Shown: positions 10,172-18,708 of the stretch, in pieces
Numbering within the stretch: the stretch's first letter is position 1
Layout of the letters: each line of letters opens with the position of its first letter
NCBI GenBank assembly: GCA_001673575.1
Contig: LZME01000143.1
Location: 1 to 33,047, forward strand
DNA: 33,047 nucleotides
Direction: 5' to 3'
Origin: Mycolicibacter heraklionensis
Lineage (GTDB): Bacteria > Actinomycetota > Actinomycetes > Mycobacteriales > Mycobacteriaceae
Position numbers and translations under genes: made by a program
Notes under the pieces: model-generated
What the model was told of the DNA's origin: nothing
Database searches by the model: none
The model's input: only the letters and a program-made list of their open reading frames with translations

Positions 10172-11263
10172 GTGCAGCGCAACGATCGCCGCCGGACGGG
10201 GAGTGATTTACCCGGCTTGGATCTCGCCGAACGCCAAGCATGGCAACACTATTTGGAAGCCGTGCTGCGATTCGACGCGGCGCTGAACCGGGCGCTCAAC
10301 GCCGATCATCAACTGTCGGTGATCGACTTGCGGGTTCTCGACATCCTGGTCAAGTCCTCGGACGGATCTGCTCGGATGGGCGATGTGGCCGGCCTGCTCG
10401 GCGCGACGCGGCGTCAGATGACGAACCGGATGGACCGTTTAGGGGAGCGTGGGCTGGTACGCCGCGAGCGGGATCCGCAGGACAAGCGCGGGGTGGTCGC
10501 GCTGCTCACCGACGACGGGCGCACAATGATCGATCAGGCGATCATCAGCTACGCGAAAGCTGTCTCGACCTACTTGCTCGGATCGTTATCGACTCGTCAG
10601 GTCAACACCGTGGCGGAGAACTGTTGGCGCATCGGCGAGGGGCTGCGGCTTTCCGAACTGCGGCGTGCATTGGTCGAACCTGGCGCGCCCGTTTCGGTTC
10701 GCGTTGACTCCCAAGCGTTTCCGGAGGCGCCCACGTGCTATATGCCCGGCGTTGATGATGCGGGGAAGCGTTGTTGGCACCAGTTCATGTCATCGTCGGC
10801 AACGCTTTTTTCGGTATTGAACGAACGTTTGACCCAGGCGATTCAGCTCGGCTTGATCGACATTCTGCTGTTGGATCTGATCGCGAAGTCGCCGGGTGGA
10901 TCAGCGCCCTTGAGCGCGCTGGGGCAAGCGTTTGCTCTGCAGCCTAGCCGGATAACTCAGCAGATCAGCCGTCTGGAGTCCGAGGGGCTGGTGCGCCGTC
11001 GCCCCGGTCAGAGCGATCGACGGCGCGTGGTTGCCACCATCACGCTGCACGGTCGCGTGCGGTTGGGGCCAGCACATGCCTTCTACGCCAGGGAAATTCG
11101 CAGGAACTACTTGGACCCGATGTCGCGCCAGCAGGCGATCGCGCTCGGCGACGCGTGCCGCCGGATCGGGTTGCCCCGCAAAACCCGTGCCGATCGGCCG
11201 GTGCGGAGCGTTCGCCGGAGCGCGCCGATAGCCGCGGTGGAAGGCGGAGCCGGTCGCCGGTAA
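10172..11263 (+). CDS. Tandem-fused double MarR-type winged-helix regulator
   Basis: A 363-residue protein made of two MarR-type winged-helix units in one chain. Unit 1 (about 12-165) has LPGLDLAERQAWQHYLEAV, SVIDLRVLDILVKS, RMGDVAGLLGATRRQMTNRM (recognition helix) and a wing DKRGVVALLTDDGR. Unit 2 (about 190-340) has GVDDAGKRCWHQFM, GLIDILLLDLIAKS, LSALGQAFALQPSRITQQI and a wing SDRRRVVATITLHGR, ending SRQQAIALGDACRRIGLP. Normal MarR proteins are 140-180 residues and bind DNA as homodimers, so this could act as a single-chain pseudodimer. Unit 1 most resembles the gene at 18163 and unit 2 the gene at 19720. A basic tail of about 28 residues follows. The GTG start at 10172 is supported by a -10 six bases upstream and by the same MQR...LPGLD beginning in the gene at 18163. 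It lies 340 bp upstream of the GjpA-like gene, which it may regulate (inference). The ligand is unknown. Confidence 0.85.
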   Translation: MQRNDRRRTGSDLPGLDLAERQAWQHYLEAVLRFDAALNRALNADHQLSVIDLRVLDILVKSSDGSARMGDVAGLLGATRRQMTNRMDRLGERGLVRRERDPQDKRGVVALLTDDGRTMIDQAIISYAKAVSTYLLGSLSTRQVNTVAENCWRIGEGLRLSELRRALVEPGAPVSVRVDSQAFPEAPTCYMPGVDDAGKRCWHQFMSSSATLFSVLNERLTQAIQLGLIDILLLDLIAKSPGGSAPLSALGQAFALQPSRITQQISRLESEGLVRRRPGQSDRRRVVATITLHGRVRLGPAHAFYAREIRRNYLDPMSRQQAIALGDACRRIGLPRKTRADRPVRSVRRSAPIAAVEGGAGRR

Positions 11264-11496
11264 TCCGCCGCTCGAACTGCGTCTGGGCCCACCGGCGCCT
11301 TGTGCTTCCCAGTGTTTTCACAGTTTGTTGATAGATGGCCGTCGTCAGTCCGCGTGGGGGCAAGCGGACTGGTTACCCGCTGGTAGTTACAGATTGAAAC
11401 AGTTGGGGCCGCTGTGCGAGCCGATCTGCAGCCACCGATTGCGGCGCTGACCTGGGAACCCACAGTCCGTCGTCGCAAACCGGCGCGGTGTGACAG

Positions 11497-11524
11497 CAAA
11501 CGTATTCACGGATAACAACGTTTG
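11497..11524 (+). promoter_or_regulatory. Candidate operator: inverted repeat CAAACGT-N14-ACGTTTG
   Basis: Perfect 7-bp arms with centres 21 bp apart (two helical turns), 27 bp upstream of the candidate -10 of the GjpA-like gene. The position would suit a regulator binding site; assignment to the neighbouring MarR fusion is inference. The same repeat was not found before the second GjpA-like gene. Confidence 0.35.
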
Positions 11525-11536
11525 ATTAGAGACACT

Positions 11537-11558
11537 CAGCCCTCGCTTAGTTACGTTC
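11537..11558 (+). promoter_or_regulatory. Promoter block of the first GjpA-like gene
   Basis: A 22-bp block that matches 18 of 22 bases with 20682-20703, the equivalent place before the second GjpA-like gene; the last ten bases, AGTTACGTTC, are identical. It contains TACGTT (11552-11557), which fits TANNNT. The leader to the TTG start would be about 40 nt. Confidence 0.5.
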
Positions 11559-11603
11559 GTCGCTGTTCAGTGCGTCACCAATCCATCAGCCGAGGAGTTT
11601 CCC

Positions 11604-12677
11604 TTGCACGCCACCGTTCGCCCCTATGCCACCGCTGGCGTGGCACTGGTCGGAGCCAGTCTCGTCGCGGTCACGCCGTTGTCTGCGCCGGTGCCGGTTC
11701 TCTCTGACGTCCAATCCCACGCGGTCGCATTGACGGGGGCGTTCCAGGACGTCCTCAATGCCGCGTCGGCGAATGTCATAACGATGCTCAACAACTGGTA
11801 TCTGGCACCCGGTGCAGGGATGCAACAGTTTTGGGCCAACCAGATGGACTACGCCGACCGGCTGCTCAACGACCCGTCGGGATCCACCAACGACGTCAAC
11901 GAGGAAATCCAGAAGCACCTGAACGCGGTGATCTCGGGCTGGGCGCTGCAGAACGAGACCGACGCGACCCACGCCACGGTGCTCAACCACACCATGGATG
12001 GCACCCATCAGTTGATGTTCGGCCAAGTCGCCGGCTACATCCCCGCGGACGTGGACAAAGAGTCGATCATGCCGATCATCGACTACCTGGGATCGCCTGC
12101 CAGCGCGGTGTTGATGGGGATGATCGGCCCGATGATCAGCCCGTGGATCGCGTTGCTCAACGGCATCACCGACGGCGACAACCCGTTCGACATCCTCGCC
12201 AACATGGGTGGTGCGTTCTTCAACGGCGCCACCTTGAACCTGGATTCGCTGCTGCCGATGATCAACTCGTCGGGCTATTTCCCGGCCGGCATGAACATGG
12301 ACCACCTCGACTTCGCCTTCGGTGGGCTGTTGTCCACGGGTGCGGCCGCGGTGAGCTACCAGACGCTGGGCCCCGGGGGTGGCGTCGCGGCGGAGGTGCC
12401 CGCGGTCGGCGGCTCGATCTTCCAAAGTGTGGGTATCGAATTCAGCGGCGTCCCGGTTCTGGGCACCCTCGATCTGAACAGTGCCGGCATCGGGCCGATC
12501 GCAGCCTGGCAGGCCTGGGGGCAAACGGTCGGCGCCTTGCTGGGGTCGGGTTGGGACGGCAAGGGGCCGGTCGTGGTCACTCCGCCGTTGGCCGGTGCGG
12601 AACTGCCGATCATCGATGACGGCGGCGCCGCAGCGACCGATGCGTTCGGTTGGCTGGGCGACCTACTCGGGCTCTGA
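11604..12677 (+). CDS. gjpA: GjpA-family outer membrane porin-like exported protein (copy 1)
   Basis: A 357-residue exported protein. The N-terminus MHATVRPYATAGVALVGASL followed by VAVTPLSAPVP is a signal sequence, so the mature protein is outside the cytoplasmic membrane. The family is, as I remember it, the mycobacterial proteins annotated as outer membrane porin GjpA after a Gordonia porin; typical stretches are FNGATLNLDSLLP, DHLDFAFGGLLSTG, GIGPIAAWQAWGQTVGALLG and GSGWDGKGPVVVTPPLAG. Porin activity is not shown by the sequence. The start is TTG at 11604 with GAGGAG 6 nt upstream; the paralogue at 20738 uses the same TTG with the same spacing pattern. It follows the fused MarR gene and lies 50 bp upstream of the first Sec-exported PGRS gene, probably in one transcript. 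No frame damage is seen. Confidence 0.75.
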   Translation: MHATVRPYATAGVALVGASLVAVTPLSAPVPVLSDVQSHAVALTGAFQDVLNAASANVITMLNNWYLAPGAGMQQFWANQMDYADRLLNDPSGSTNDVNEEIQKHLNAVISGWALQNETDATHATVLNHTMDGTHQLMFGQVAGYIPADVDKESIMPIIDYLGSPASAVLMGMIGPMISPWIALLNGITDGDNPFDILANMGGAFFNGATLNLDSLLPMINSSGYFPAGMNMDHLDFAFGGLLSTGAAAVSYQTLGPGGGVAAEVPAVGGSIFQSVGIEFSGVPVLGTLDLNSAGIGPIAAWQAWGQTVGALLGSGWDGKGPVVVTPPLAGAELPIIDDGGAAATDAFGWLGDLLGL

Positions 12678-12727
12678 TCCCCTAAACCCTTAACTCCCAA
12701 CGATTTTTAGAAAGGCTTGCTTTACAC

Positions 12728-14962
12728 ATGAGTCACCACGCCAACACCTGGCGCGCCTCCCGGGCAGTGGGCGTCGTCAGCGCGGTCGGTGCGTTCCTGG
12801 CCTTCGGCTTGGCCCCCGTGGCGGCGCCGCCAGCCCAGGCCGATGAATTCGATTGGATCGCAGACCTGTTCGACCCCTCGGCATGGGTGGCCTCCGACGG
12901 CTTCACCGGCAGCGCGGATGCTCTCGCGCTCGGGGACCCCATCAACTGGACCACCGTGATCGAGCAGTGGATCTACGACCCGATTCACGATGGCCTGCAG
13001 GCCTGGATCACCAGCGACTTCGGTGAACTGGTCAACGGCTGGATCAACACCGCGGCCGGGCAGTACCTGATCGGCAACGGTATCGACGGAACCGAAGCCA
13101 ACCCCGACGGCGGCAACGGCGGCCTGTGGTTCGGCGACGGTGGCGCCGGCTGGGACTCCGACCAAGCGGGTGTGGCCGGCGGTGACGGTGGCAATGCGGT
13201 GGGCTGGCTCGGCGACGGCGGCGCTGGCGGTGCCGGCGGCGCGGGTGCGGTCGGCGGTGACGGTGGTTCGGGCGGGCTCTGGATGGGCAACGGCGGGGCC
13301 GGCGGCAACGGCGGCGCCGGGGTGGAGGCGGGCGCCAACGGCGGCAACGCCGGCATCGGCGGCAACGCCTCGGCCTGGTTCTTCGGCAACGGCGGCGCGG
13401 GCGGCGTCGGTGGGGCCGGCCGAGAGGGCCTCGCGGGGACCTTCGCCAACGGCGGCACCGGCAACGGCGGCAATGGCGGGTACGGCGGCAACGGCGGGGC
13501 TGGCGGGCGTAGCAGCTTCATGTTCGGCAACGGCGGCAACGGTGGCAACTCCGGAACCAGTGCAAACGGCGGCGACGGAGCGGCCGGCACCGCCGAGCAC
13601 CCCGACGGCGGCCACGGCGGCAACGCGGGATACAGCTTGCGGGCCAGCACGGGAGGCGCGGCCGGCGGCCGCGGATCCACCATCTTCGACGACCCGTTCT
13701 TCGGGCGTGACGGGCAGTACGGTGCCAGCACTGACGGGGGCAACGGCGGGGACGGCGGCGCCGCCTACCAAGACGGCAACGGCAACTACCTCGGCAACGG
13801 CGGCAACGGCGGCGAAGGCGGCTACGCCGGCGGTTACAGCCGCGGAACCGGTATCGGCGGCGACGGCGGCGACGGTGGCAACGGCGGTGCCGGTATCAAC
13901 GGCGGCCACGGCGGCTCCGGAGGTGGCGCCAGCGGTAGCGTCGCCGCCTCCGGCCTTCCTGGCGGCAAGGGCGGCAACGGCGGCGACGGTGGGTTCGCCA
14001 GTGCCGGCACCGGCGGCAACGGCGGCAACGGCGGTTCCGACCGCGGCAGCGGCGCCGGACTGGGCGGTAACGGCGGCGATGGCGCCACCGACGACGCAAA
14101 CGTCAAGACCATCGGCGGTAACGGCGGCAACGGCGGCTTCGGCTTTGGCAACGCGCCCGGGGAGGCCGGCGGCCGGGGCGGCACCGGCACCTATGCCGGC
14201 GGTAACGGCGGATGGGGCGGCAACGGCGCCGGAGGCCAGGCGGGAGGTAACGGCGGTGCCGGCGGCAACAGCACCGGCTGGCTACACGACGGCACCATCT
14301 ACAGCGTTGGCGGCAACGGCGGCAACGGCGGCAGCGGCGGCAGCGGCGACAGCACAGTGGCCGGAGGCGACGGTGGGGCCGGCGGGGCCGGCGGTAACGG
14401 AGCCACCGGAGCAGGCGTGGTCAGTATCGGCGGCAACGGCGGGGCCGGCGGGGCCGGCGGTCCCAACACCGGCAGCGTCCTGGCTGGCGGTGGGGCGGGC
14501 GGCAACGGCGGGGCCGGTGGTGCCGGAGGGTCCGGCACCGCGTCGGGCGGCGATGGCGGGGCCGGCGGAAACGGCACCGCCGGTGCGACATCAGGCGGCA
14601 ACGGTGGCGCCGGCGGCGTCGGCGGAGCCAGCGGCGGCGTCGCCACCCCCACCAACGATCTCGGCTGGGGGCCCAGCCATGCCGGCAACGGCGGGGCTGG
14701 CGGCAACGGCGGAGCCGGCGGCGGTTACGTCGAAGGCGGTGCTCTCGCCCCCGATCCCATCGGCGGCAACGGCGGTGCCGGGGGCAACGGAGGCAACGGC
14801 GCAGGGACCGTCAACGGCGGCAACGGTGGCGCCGGCGGAACCGGAGGCGCGGTCGGCGATACCGCCGGCGGGTCGGGGCAGCCTGGCACCGCGCCGAGCG
14901 GGACGACCGGCGGAACTGGAGGCAGCGGCGGCGCCGGCGCCCACCCGGCGCCCGCAGGGTAG
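12728..14962 (+). CDS. Sec-exported PGRS protein without PE domain (copy 1)
   Basis: A 744-residue Gly-rich protein. Residues 1-38 are a Sec signal (hydrophobic GVVSAVGAFLAFGLAPVAA, cleavage after AQA at 38). Residues about 39-140 form a head domain with DEFDWIADLFD, VIEQWIYDPIHDGLQAWI, SDFGELVNGWINTAAGQYL and IGNGIDGTEANPDGGNGG, then PGRS repeats run to the end. It has no PE domain, so export by ESX-5 as for PE_PGRS proteins is not expected. Non-repeat landmarks interrupt the GGx pattern in a fixed order: GGRSSFMFGNGG, RGSTIFDDPFFG, AYQDGNGNYLGNGG, NVKTIGGNGG, GTYAGGNGG, STGWLHDGTIYS, GAGVVSIGGNGG, GPSHAGNGG. The same order recurs in the two paralogues. AGAAAGG lies 11 nt before the ATG. It follows the GjpA-like gene by 50 bp and precedes a paralogue by 139 bp. 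Surface location is inferred; function is unknown. Confidence 0.87.
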   Translation: MSHHANTWRASRAVGVVSAVGAFLAFGLAPVAAPPAQADEFDWIADLFDPSAWVASDGFTGSADALALGDPINWTTVIEQWIYDPIHDGLQAWITSDFGELVNGWINTAAGQYLIGNGIDGTEANPDGGNGGLWFGDGGAGWDSDQAGVAGGDGGNAVGWLGDGGAGGAGGAGAVGGDGGSGGLWMGNGGAGGNGGAGVEAGANGGNAGIGGNASAWFFGNGGAGGVGGAGREGLAGTFANGGTGNGGNGGYGGNGGAGGRSSFMFGNGGNGGNSGTSANGGDGAAGTAEHPDGGHGGNAGYSLRASTGGAAGGRGSTIFDDPFFGRDGQYGASTDGGNGGDGGAAYQDGNGNYLGNGGNGGEGGYAGGYSRGTGIGGDGGDGGNGGAGINGGHGGSGGGASGSVAASGLPGGKGGNGGDGGFASAGTGGNGGNGGSDRGSGAGLGGNGGDGATDDANVKTIGGNGGNGGFGFGNAPGEAGGRGGTGTYAGGNGGWGGNGAGGQAGGNGGAGGNSTGWLHDGTIYSVGGNGGNGGSGGSGDSTVAGGDGGAGGAGGNGATGAGVVSIGGNGGAGGAGGPNTGSVLAGGGAGGNGGAGGAGGSGTASGGDGGAGGNGTAGATSGGNGGAGGVGGASGGVATPTNDLGWGPSHAGNGGAGGNGGAGGGYVEGGALAPDPIGGNGGAGGNGGNGAGTVNGGNGGAGGTGGAVGDTAGGSGQPGTAPSGTTGGTGGSGGAGAHPAPAG

Positions 14963-15101
14963 GGCGACACGAGAACGGCGGTGGCAGCGGGCCAGCCGGT
15001 TAGCCGGCAGCTTGTTGTCGCCGCCCCCGCCTCGGCAGCGGATGCACAACCGGTCGACAAGGTCGAGATCCTCCCAACCACTTAGAGAGGCCTGATCCAA
15101 G
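14963..15101 (+). other. Spacer between the two tandem PGRS genes
   Basis: 139 bp without a gene. A long-range GGCGACA / TGTCGCC pair (14963-14969, 15016-15022) could form a weak stem. The ribosome binding site GAGAGG for the next gene lies near 15085. No clear terminator was seen, so read-through into the next gene is possible. Confidence 0.4.
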
Positions 15102-17621
15102 ATGAGCCGTAACCACATCAACCAGCGCCGCCGCTTCAAGGCGATCGGTTCCGCCAGTACCGTTTGTGCGTTCTTAGCGTTCGGGATGGTTCCGCTGAGC
15201 GTGGCGCCGCCGGCTCAGGCCGATGAATTGGATTGGATTGCCGATCTTTTCGACACTTCGTTTTGGCTGACTCCCGAGCCGGCCGACGTAGCCGCCTTCG
15301 ACTGGACCTCCATGATCGACCAGTGGTTCTACGACCCGATCCATACCTCGATGGAGGCCTGGATCAACAGTGATTTCGGGTCGATGGTCAACGGTTGGAT
15401 CAACACCGCCGCCGGACAGTTCCTGATCGGTGACGGGGCCGATGGCACCGCCGAGAATCCCGACGGCGGCAACGGCGGCTTGTGGTTCGGCGACGGTGGA
15501 AACGGCTGGGACAGTACTGAAGCCGGCGTGGCCGGCGGCGCTGGCGGCAATGCTGCGGGCTGGCTCGGCGATGGCGGTGTCGGTGGTGACGGTGGCGCGG
15601 GCGCCAATGGTGGTGACGGCGGGGCCGGCGGGACCTGGATGGGCAACGGCGGCGCCGGCGGCAACGGTGGGATAGCCCTGGATCCCAGCGTCGCCGGAGG
15701 CAACGGTGGAGCCGGCGGCAACGCGTCGGGGTGGTTCTTCGGCAACGGTGGTGTAGGCGGTAACGGGGCCAATGGGCTGGCCGGCGCCGCAGGCACATTC
15801 GCCAACGGCGGCGACGGCAACGGCATAGCCGGCGGTTACGGCGGCAACGGCGGTGCCGGTGGGCGCAGCAGCTTCATGTTCGGCAACGGCGGCAACGGTG
15901 GCAACGCGGGAGCCGGCGGTAAGGGGGGCGACGGCGCCACCGGCACTGTCGATCACGTAGACGGCGGGAACGGTGGCTGGTCCTGGGGTGGTGGCGCCGG
16001 CGGTGCGGCCGGCGGGCGCGGATCCTCCATTTACACCAGCCCCATGTTCGGACACGTCGGGCAGCTCGGCAACGGCGGCGACGGCGGCGACGCTGGTAAC
16101 GGCGGCGACGCCTACCAAGACGTGAATGGCCACTACCTGGGCAACGGTGGTTCCGGCAGTGACGGCGGGATCGCCGGCAACGGCAACGTCGGTGGCAACG
16201 GCGGCCTTGGTGGCCACGGCGGCAACGGCCTCAACGGTGGAGCCGGCGGCTGGGGCGGAAACGGCGGCCAGTCCGCCGGCAACAACACCGGCGGCGCCGG
16301 CGGAAATGCCGGCGCCGGCGGAGACGCCACCGCGGGCACTGGCGGAAACGGCGGCTGGGGAGGTTGGGGCGCTCCATCCCAAAGCGGTGCCGGTGGTGTG
16401 GGTGGTAACGGAGGCGCCGGAGGCAATGGGGCTACCGGCGACAGCACCGTCAAGACCATCGGCGGCGACGGCGGCGGTGGCGGCATGGGCGGAAGCAGCC
16501 AAACCGGCGTCGGTGGGGCCAGCGGCGACAGTGGGGACGGCGGTGCCGGAACCTATGCCGGTGGCAACGGTGGTGACAGCTTCTTCGGTGCCGGATCTGG
16601 TGCCACCGGCGGGGCCGGCGGCCGCGGCGGAAACGGCGGCGACAGCACCGGGTGGGACGACGGAGCCGGCACCATCTGGAGCCACGGCGGTAACGGCGGT
16701 AGCGGCTCCTCCGGCGGTGGTGGCTACATCGGCGGAGGAGCGGTCGGCGGCACCGGCGGAAACGGTGGTGCCGGGGCGACCGGGCCGGGTGTCATCAGCG
16801 TGGGTGGCAATGGCGGCAGCGGCGGCACCGGCGGCACCGCGTACGGCGGCGGCAATGCCGGTACCGGCGGTGTAGGCGGCAACGGCGGAAGCGGCACGGC
16901 ATCGGGCGGCAATGGCGGCACCGGTGGCAGTGGCGGCGCGGGCATGGTCTTACTCGGCGGTAGTGGGTCAGGCGGCACCGCCGGTGACGGCGGTGCCGGT
17001 GGGGCCGGCGGCACCAGTGGCGGAGTCGCCATGCCCACCGATAACCCCTACGGTGCTGGCCCCAGCCACGCCGGCAACGGCGGCGACGGCGGCATGGGCG
17101 GCACCGGCACGGTCGGCGTCGGCGGTGACGGCGGCGTGGGCGGGACAGGTGGGAGTGCGCAAGGCAGCGTCGATGGTGGCAATGGCGGTACCGGCGGCGT
17201 CGGCGGAACCGGCTACACGGGCGCGCCGGCCACCAACCCCGCGCATGAACCAGGCGGTAACGGCCACGACGGTGGCACCGCCGGCAACGGCGGCGTCGGC
17301 GGCGCAGGTGGCGCTGCGGTGGACGGCAACGGTGGCAACGGCGGTACCGGCGGAGCGGGCGGCACCGGTGGAGCTGGCAGCCGCGGCGGCAACGGCGGCA
17401 CCGACGCGGGCGGCAACACCCTGCCCGGCGGCAACGGCGGTGACGGGGGAACCGGCGGCAACGGGGCGGCCGGAGGCGCCGGTGGCACCAGCACCAATGG
17501 GTCCAACGGTGCCCACGGAACAGCCGGGGCGGCCGGCTCCGGTGGCGCCGGAGGCGTGGCCGGTACCGGTACCCCGCCGGGCCAGCCTGGCACCACCGGC
17601 GGCAGCGGCCAACCCGGCTGA
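15102..17621 (+). CDS. Sec-exported PGRS protein without PE domain (copy 2)
   Basis: An 839-residue paralogue of the preceding gene. The Sec signal (residues 1-40; FKAIGSASTVCAFLAFG, cleavage after AQA) is followed by the head domain: DELDWIADLFD, MIDQWFYDPIHTSMEAWI, SDFGSMVNGWINTAAGQFL, IGDGADGTAENPDGGNGG. Landmarks in the PGRS part match the paralogues in order: GGRSSFMFGNGG, RGSSIYTSPMFG, AYQDVNGHYLGNGG, TVKTIGGDGG, GTYAGGNGG, STGWDDGAGTIW, GPGVISVGGNGG, GPSHAGNGG. The C-terminal 150 residues are longer than in copy 1 and contain GYTGAPATNPAHEPGG and GGNTLPGGNGG. The start ATG has GAGAGG about 11 nt upstream. It is tandem with copy 1, consistent with local duplication, and is followed directly by tRNA-Ser. 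No enzyme motif is seen; a cell-surface role is inferred. Confidence 0.87.
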   Translation: MSRNHINQRRRFKAIGSASTVCAFLAFGMVPLSVAPPAQADELDWIADLFDTSFWLTPEPADVAAFDWTSMIDQWFYDPIHTSMEAWINSDFGSMVNGWINTAAGQFLIGDGADGTAENPDGGNGGLWFGDGGNGWDSTEAGVAGGAGGNAAGWLGDGGVGGDGGAGANGGDGGAGGTWMGNGGAGGNGGIALDPSVAGGNGGAGGNASGWFFGNGGVGGNGANGLAGAAGTFANGGDGNGIAGGYGGNGGAGGRSSFMFGNGGNGGNAGAGGKGGDGATGTVDHVDGGNGGWSWGGGAGGAAGGRGSSIYTSPMFGHVGQLGNGGDGGDAGNGGDAYQDVNGHYLGNGGSGSDGGIAGNGNVGGNGGLGGHGGNGLNGGAGGWGGNGGQSAGNNTGGAGGNAGAGGDATAGTGGNGGWGGWGAPSQSGAGGVGGNGGAGGNGATGDSTVKTIGGDGGGGGMGGSSQTGVGGASGDSGDGGAGTYAGGNGGDSFFGAGSGATGGAGGRGGNGGDSTGWDDGAGTIWSHGGNGGSGSSGGGGYIGGGAVGGTGGNGGAGATGPGVISVGGNGGSGGTGGTAYGGGNAGTGGVGGNGGSGTASGGNGGTGGSGGAGMVLLGGSGSGGTAGDGGAGGAGGTSGGVAMPTDNPYGAGPSHAGNGGDGGMGGTGTVGVGGDGGVGGTGGSAQGSVDGGNGGTGGVGGTGYTGAPATNPAHEPGGNGHDGGTAGNGGVGGAGGAAVDGNGGNGGTGGAGGTGGAGSRGGNGGTDAGGNTLPGGNGGDGGTGGNGAAGGAGGTSTNGSNGAHGTAGAAGSGGAGGVAGTGTPPGQPGTTGGSGQPG

Positions 17622-17649
17622 CCCCGCGGGAGCACTGACCCGGCCAAGG

Positions 17650-17655
17650 TACGAT
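17650..17655 (+). promoter_or_regulatory. -10 element of tRNA-Ser(TGA)
   Basis: TACGAT ends 7 nt before the first tRNA base, only 29 bp after the PGRS stop codon. No convincing -35 was found. Confidence 0.45.
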
Positions 17656-17662
17656 TTCCCGC

Positions 17663-17749
17663 GGTGGCGTGGCAGAGCGGCCTAATGCACTCGCCTTGAA
17701 AGCGAGAGACGGCTAACACCGTCCGGGGGTTCAAATCCCTCCGCCACCG
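17663..17749 (+). tRNA. tRNA-Ser (anticodon TGA)
   Basis: Acceptor arms GGTGGCG and CGCCACC, D-arm GGCAGAGCGGCCTAATGCA, anticodon stem CTCGC/GCGAG with loop CTTGAAA, a long variable arm typical of serine tRNAs, T-loop TTCAAAT and discriminator G. CCA is not encoded. A T-run at 17752-17757 follows and may aid termination. Confidence 0.96.
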
Positions 17750-17757
17750 CCCTTTTT

Positions 17758-18150
17758 CGCACCCGATGCACATCGGGTTCGGCGCATTCCTTCCGCGGGC
17801 CGCTCACCGCCGGTGGTTGCCACCCCGCCGTATTCAGCCCATGACCCAGGCATTCAGCGCGTGGAGATTCCGCAGCAAATTCGGACGCCGTCGCTGCGGT
17901 GCCAATGCGTCTTGTACATCGCCAGCCGATCAAGTTGTATACAAAATGCGGACGAGCGGTCAGTCGTTGAACTTCTAGCAGTACTGACCCAACGAGCGCA
18001 TACCGTCCATCCCTTGACCTTGGTCGGGATTTGTACCGACTGGCTCGCCGGCATTAAATGTATTCAACGATCGACCGGATACGTCGCTGGGGAACAGCTA
18101 CGCGCTACTCGGATGCGGAATGACGTTGGCGCACTGGAGCTAAGCGTGGC
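17758..18150. other. Intergenic region between tRNA-Ser and the first single MarR gene
   Basis: About 390 bp, clearly less GC-rich than the PGRS genes. No ORF here has a family-like product. I see no transposase remnant and no clear inverted repeat. Confidence 0.5.
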
Positions 18151-18156
18151 TACCAT
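18151..18156 (+). promoter_or_regulatory. -10 element of the MarR gene at 18163
   Basis: TACCAT ends 6 nt before the ATG, consistent with a leaderless transcript. Confidence 0.55.
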
Positions 18157-18162
18157 GACGCT

Positions 18163-18708
18163 ATGCAACGTCCGGCTCGTCGCCGCACCCCCAGTGATCT
18201 CCCCGGATTGGACATCGCCGAGCAGAAGTCGTGGCAGAACTTTCTGCACGCCGCGCTGCGCTTTCACGCCACAATGGACCGCTGGCTGACCGAAGCCCAC
18301 AATCTCTCCGTCATTGACTTGCGGGTGCTCGACATCCTGAGCAAGTCTGACGACGGCGCGGTACGGATGGGCGACTTGGCCGACGCGCTGGGCGCAAACC
18401 CGCACCACATGACCAAACGGATCCGTCGCCTCGAAGAGCGGGGTTTGGTTCAGCGCGAACAGAATTCCGATGACCGGCGAGGGGTGGTCGCCCGGATCAC
18501 CGACGACGGTCGGCGGGTGGCGCGGCATGCCAGCCACAACTACGCCCAAGGGGTCAAGACCCACCTGATCGGTAGCCTGTCGCGGCGCCAGCTCGCCACG
18601 CTCGAGGAGAATTGCCGACGGATCAATTCCGGTCTGCGGCAGGCCGACTCGACTTTGTATGTCTCCCGGGCCCCCGGCGGCGAACTCGCAGTCAAGCCAC
18701 CGCTCTGA
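18163..18708 (+). CDS. MarR-type winged-helix regulator, N-unit type
   Basis: A 181-residue MarR-type DNA-binding protein. It begins MQRPARRRTPSDLPGLDIAE, the same opening as the fused regulator at 10172, and has SVIDLRVLDILSKSDDGAVR, MGDLADALGANPHHMTKRI (helix-turn-helix) and a wing DDRRGVVARITDDGR. The C-terminal helix SRRQLATLEENCRRINSGLR corresponds to STRQVNTVAENCWRIGEGLR of the fusion. It is therefore the stand-alone counterpart of unit 1 of the fusion. The start is supported by a -10 element six bases upstream. It is the first of three MarR-type genes in a row before the second GjpA-like gene. Effector and targets are unknown; autoregulation would be usual for the family. Confidence 0.85.
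   Translation: MQRPARRRTPSDLPGLDIAEQKSWQNFLHAALRFHATMDRWLTEAHNLSVIDLRVLDILSKSDDGAVRMGDLADALGANPHHMTKRIRRLEERGLVQREQNSDDRRGVVARITDDGRRVARHASHNYAQGVKTHLIGSLSRRQLATLEENCRRINSGLRQADSTLYVSRAPGGELAVKPPL

Larger units (their letters stand above)
11264..11603 (+). promoter_or_regulatory. 340-bp regulatory region before the first GjpA-like gene
   Basis: No gene is seen here; the base composition is less GC-rich than the flanking genes. It contains a hairpin CAGTCCGC / GCGGACTG with a 10-nt loop at 11371-11396, a 7-bp inverted repeat at 11497-11524, a candidate -10 at 11552-11557 and the ribosome binding site GAGGAG at 11593-11598. Confidence 0.6.

Noticed and set aside
11586..12524. 312-residue minus-strand ORF opposite the first GjpA-like gene
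   Set aside because: Antisense shadow; the plus-strand gene has a signal peptide, ribosome site and paralogue.
17758..18150. Small genes after tRNA-Ser (frames of 60-80 codons)
   Set aside because: Products have no recognisable family, signal or start context; frames exist on both strands by chance.
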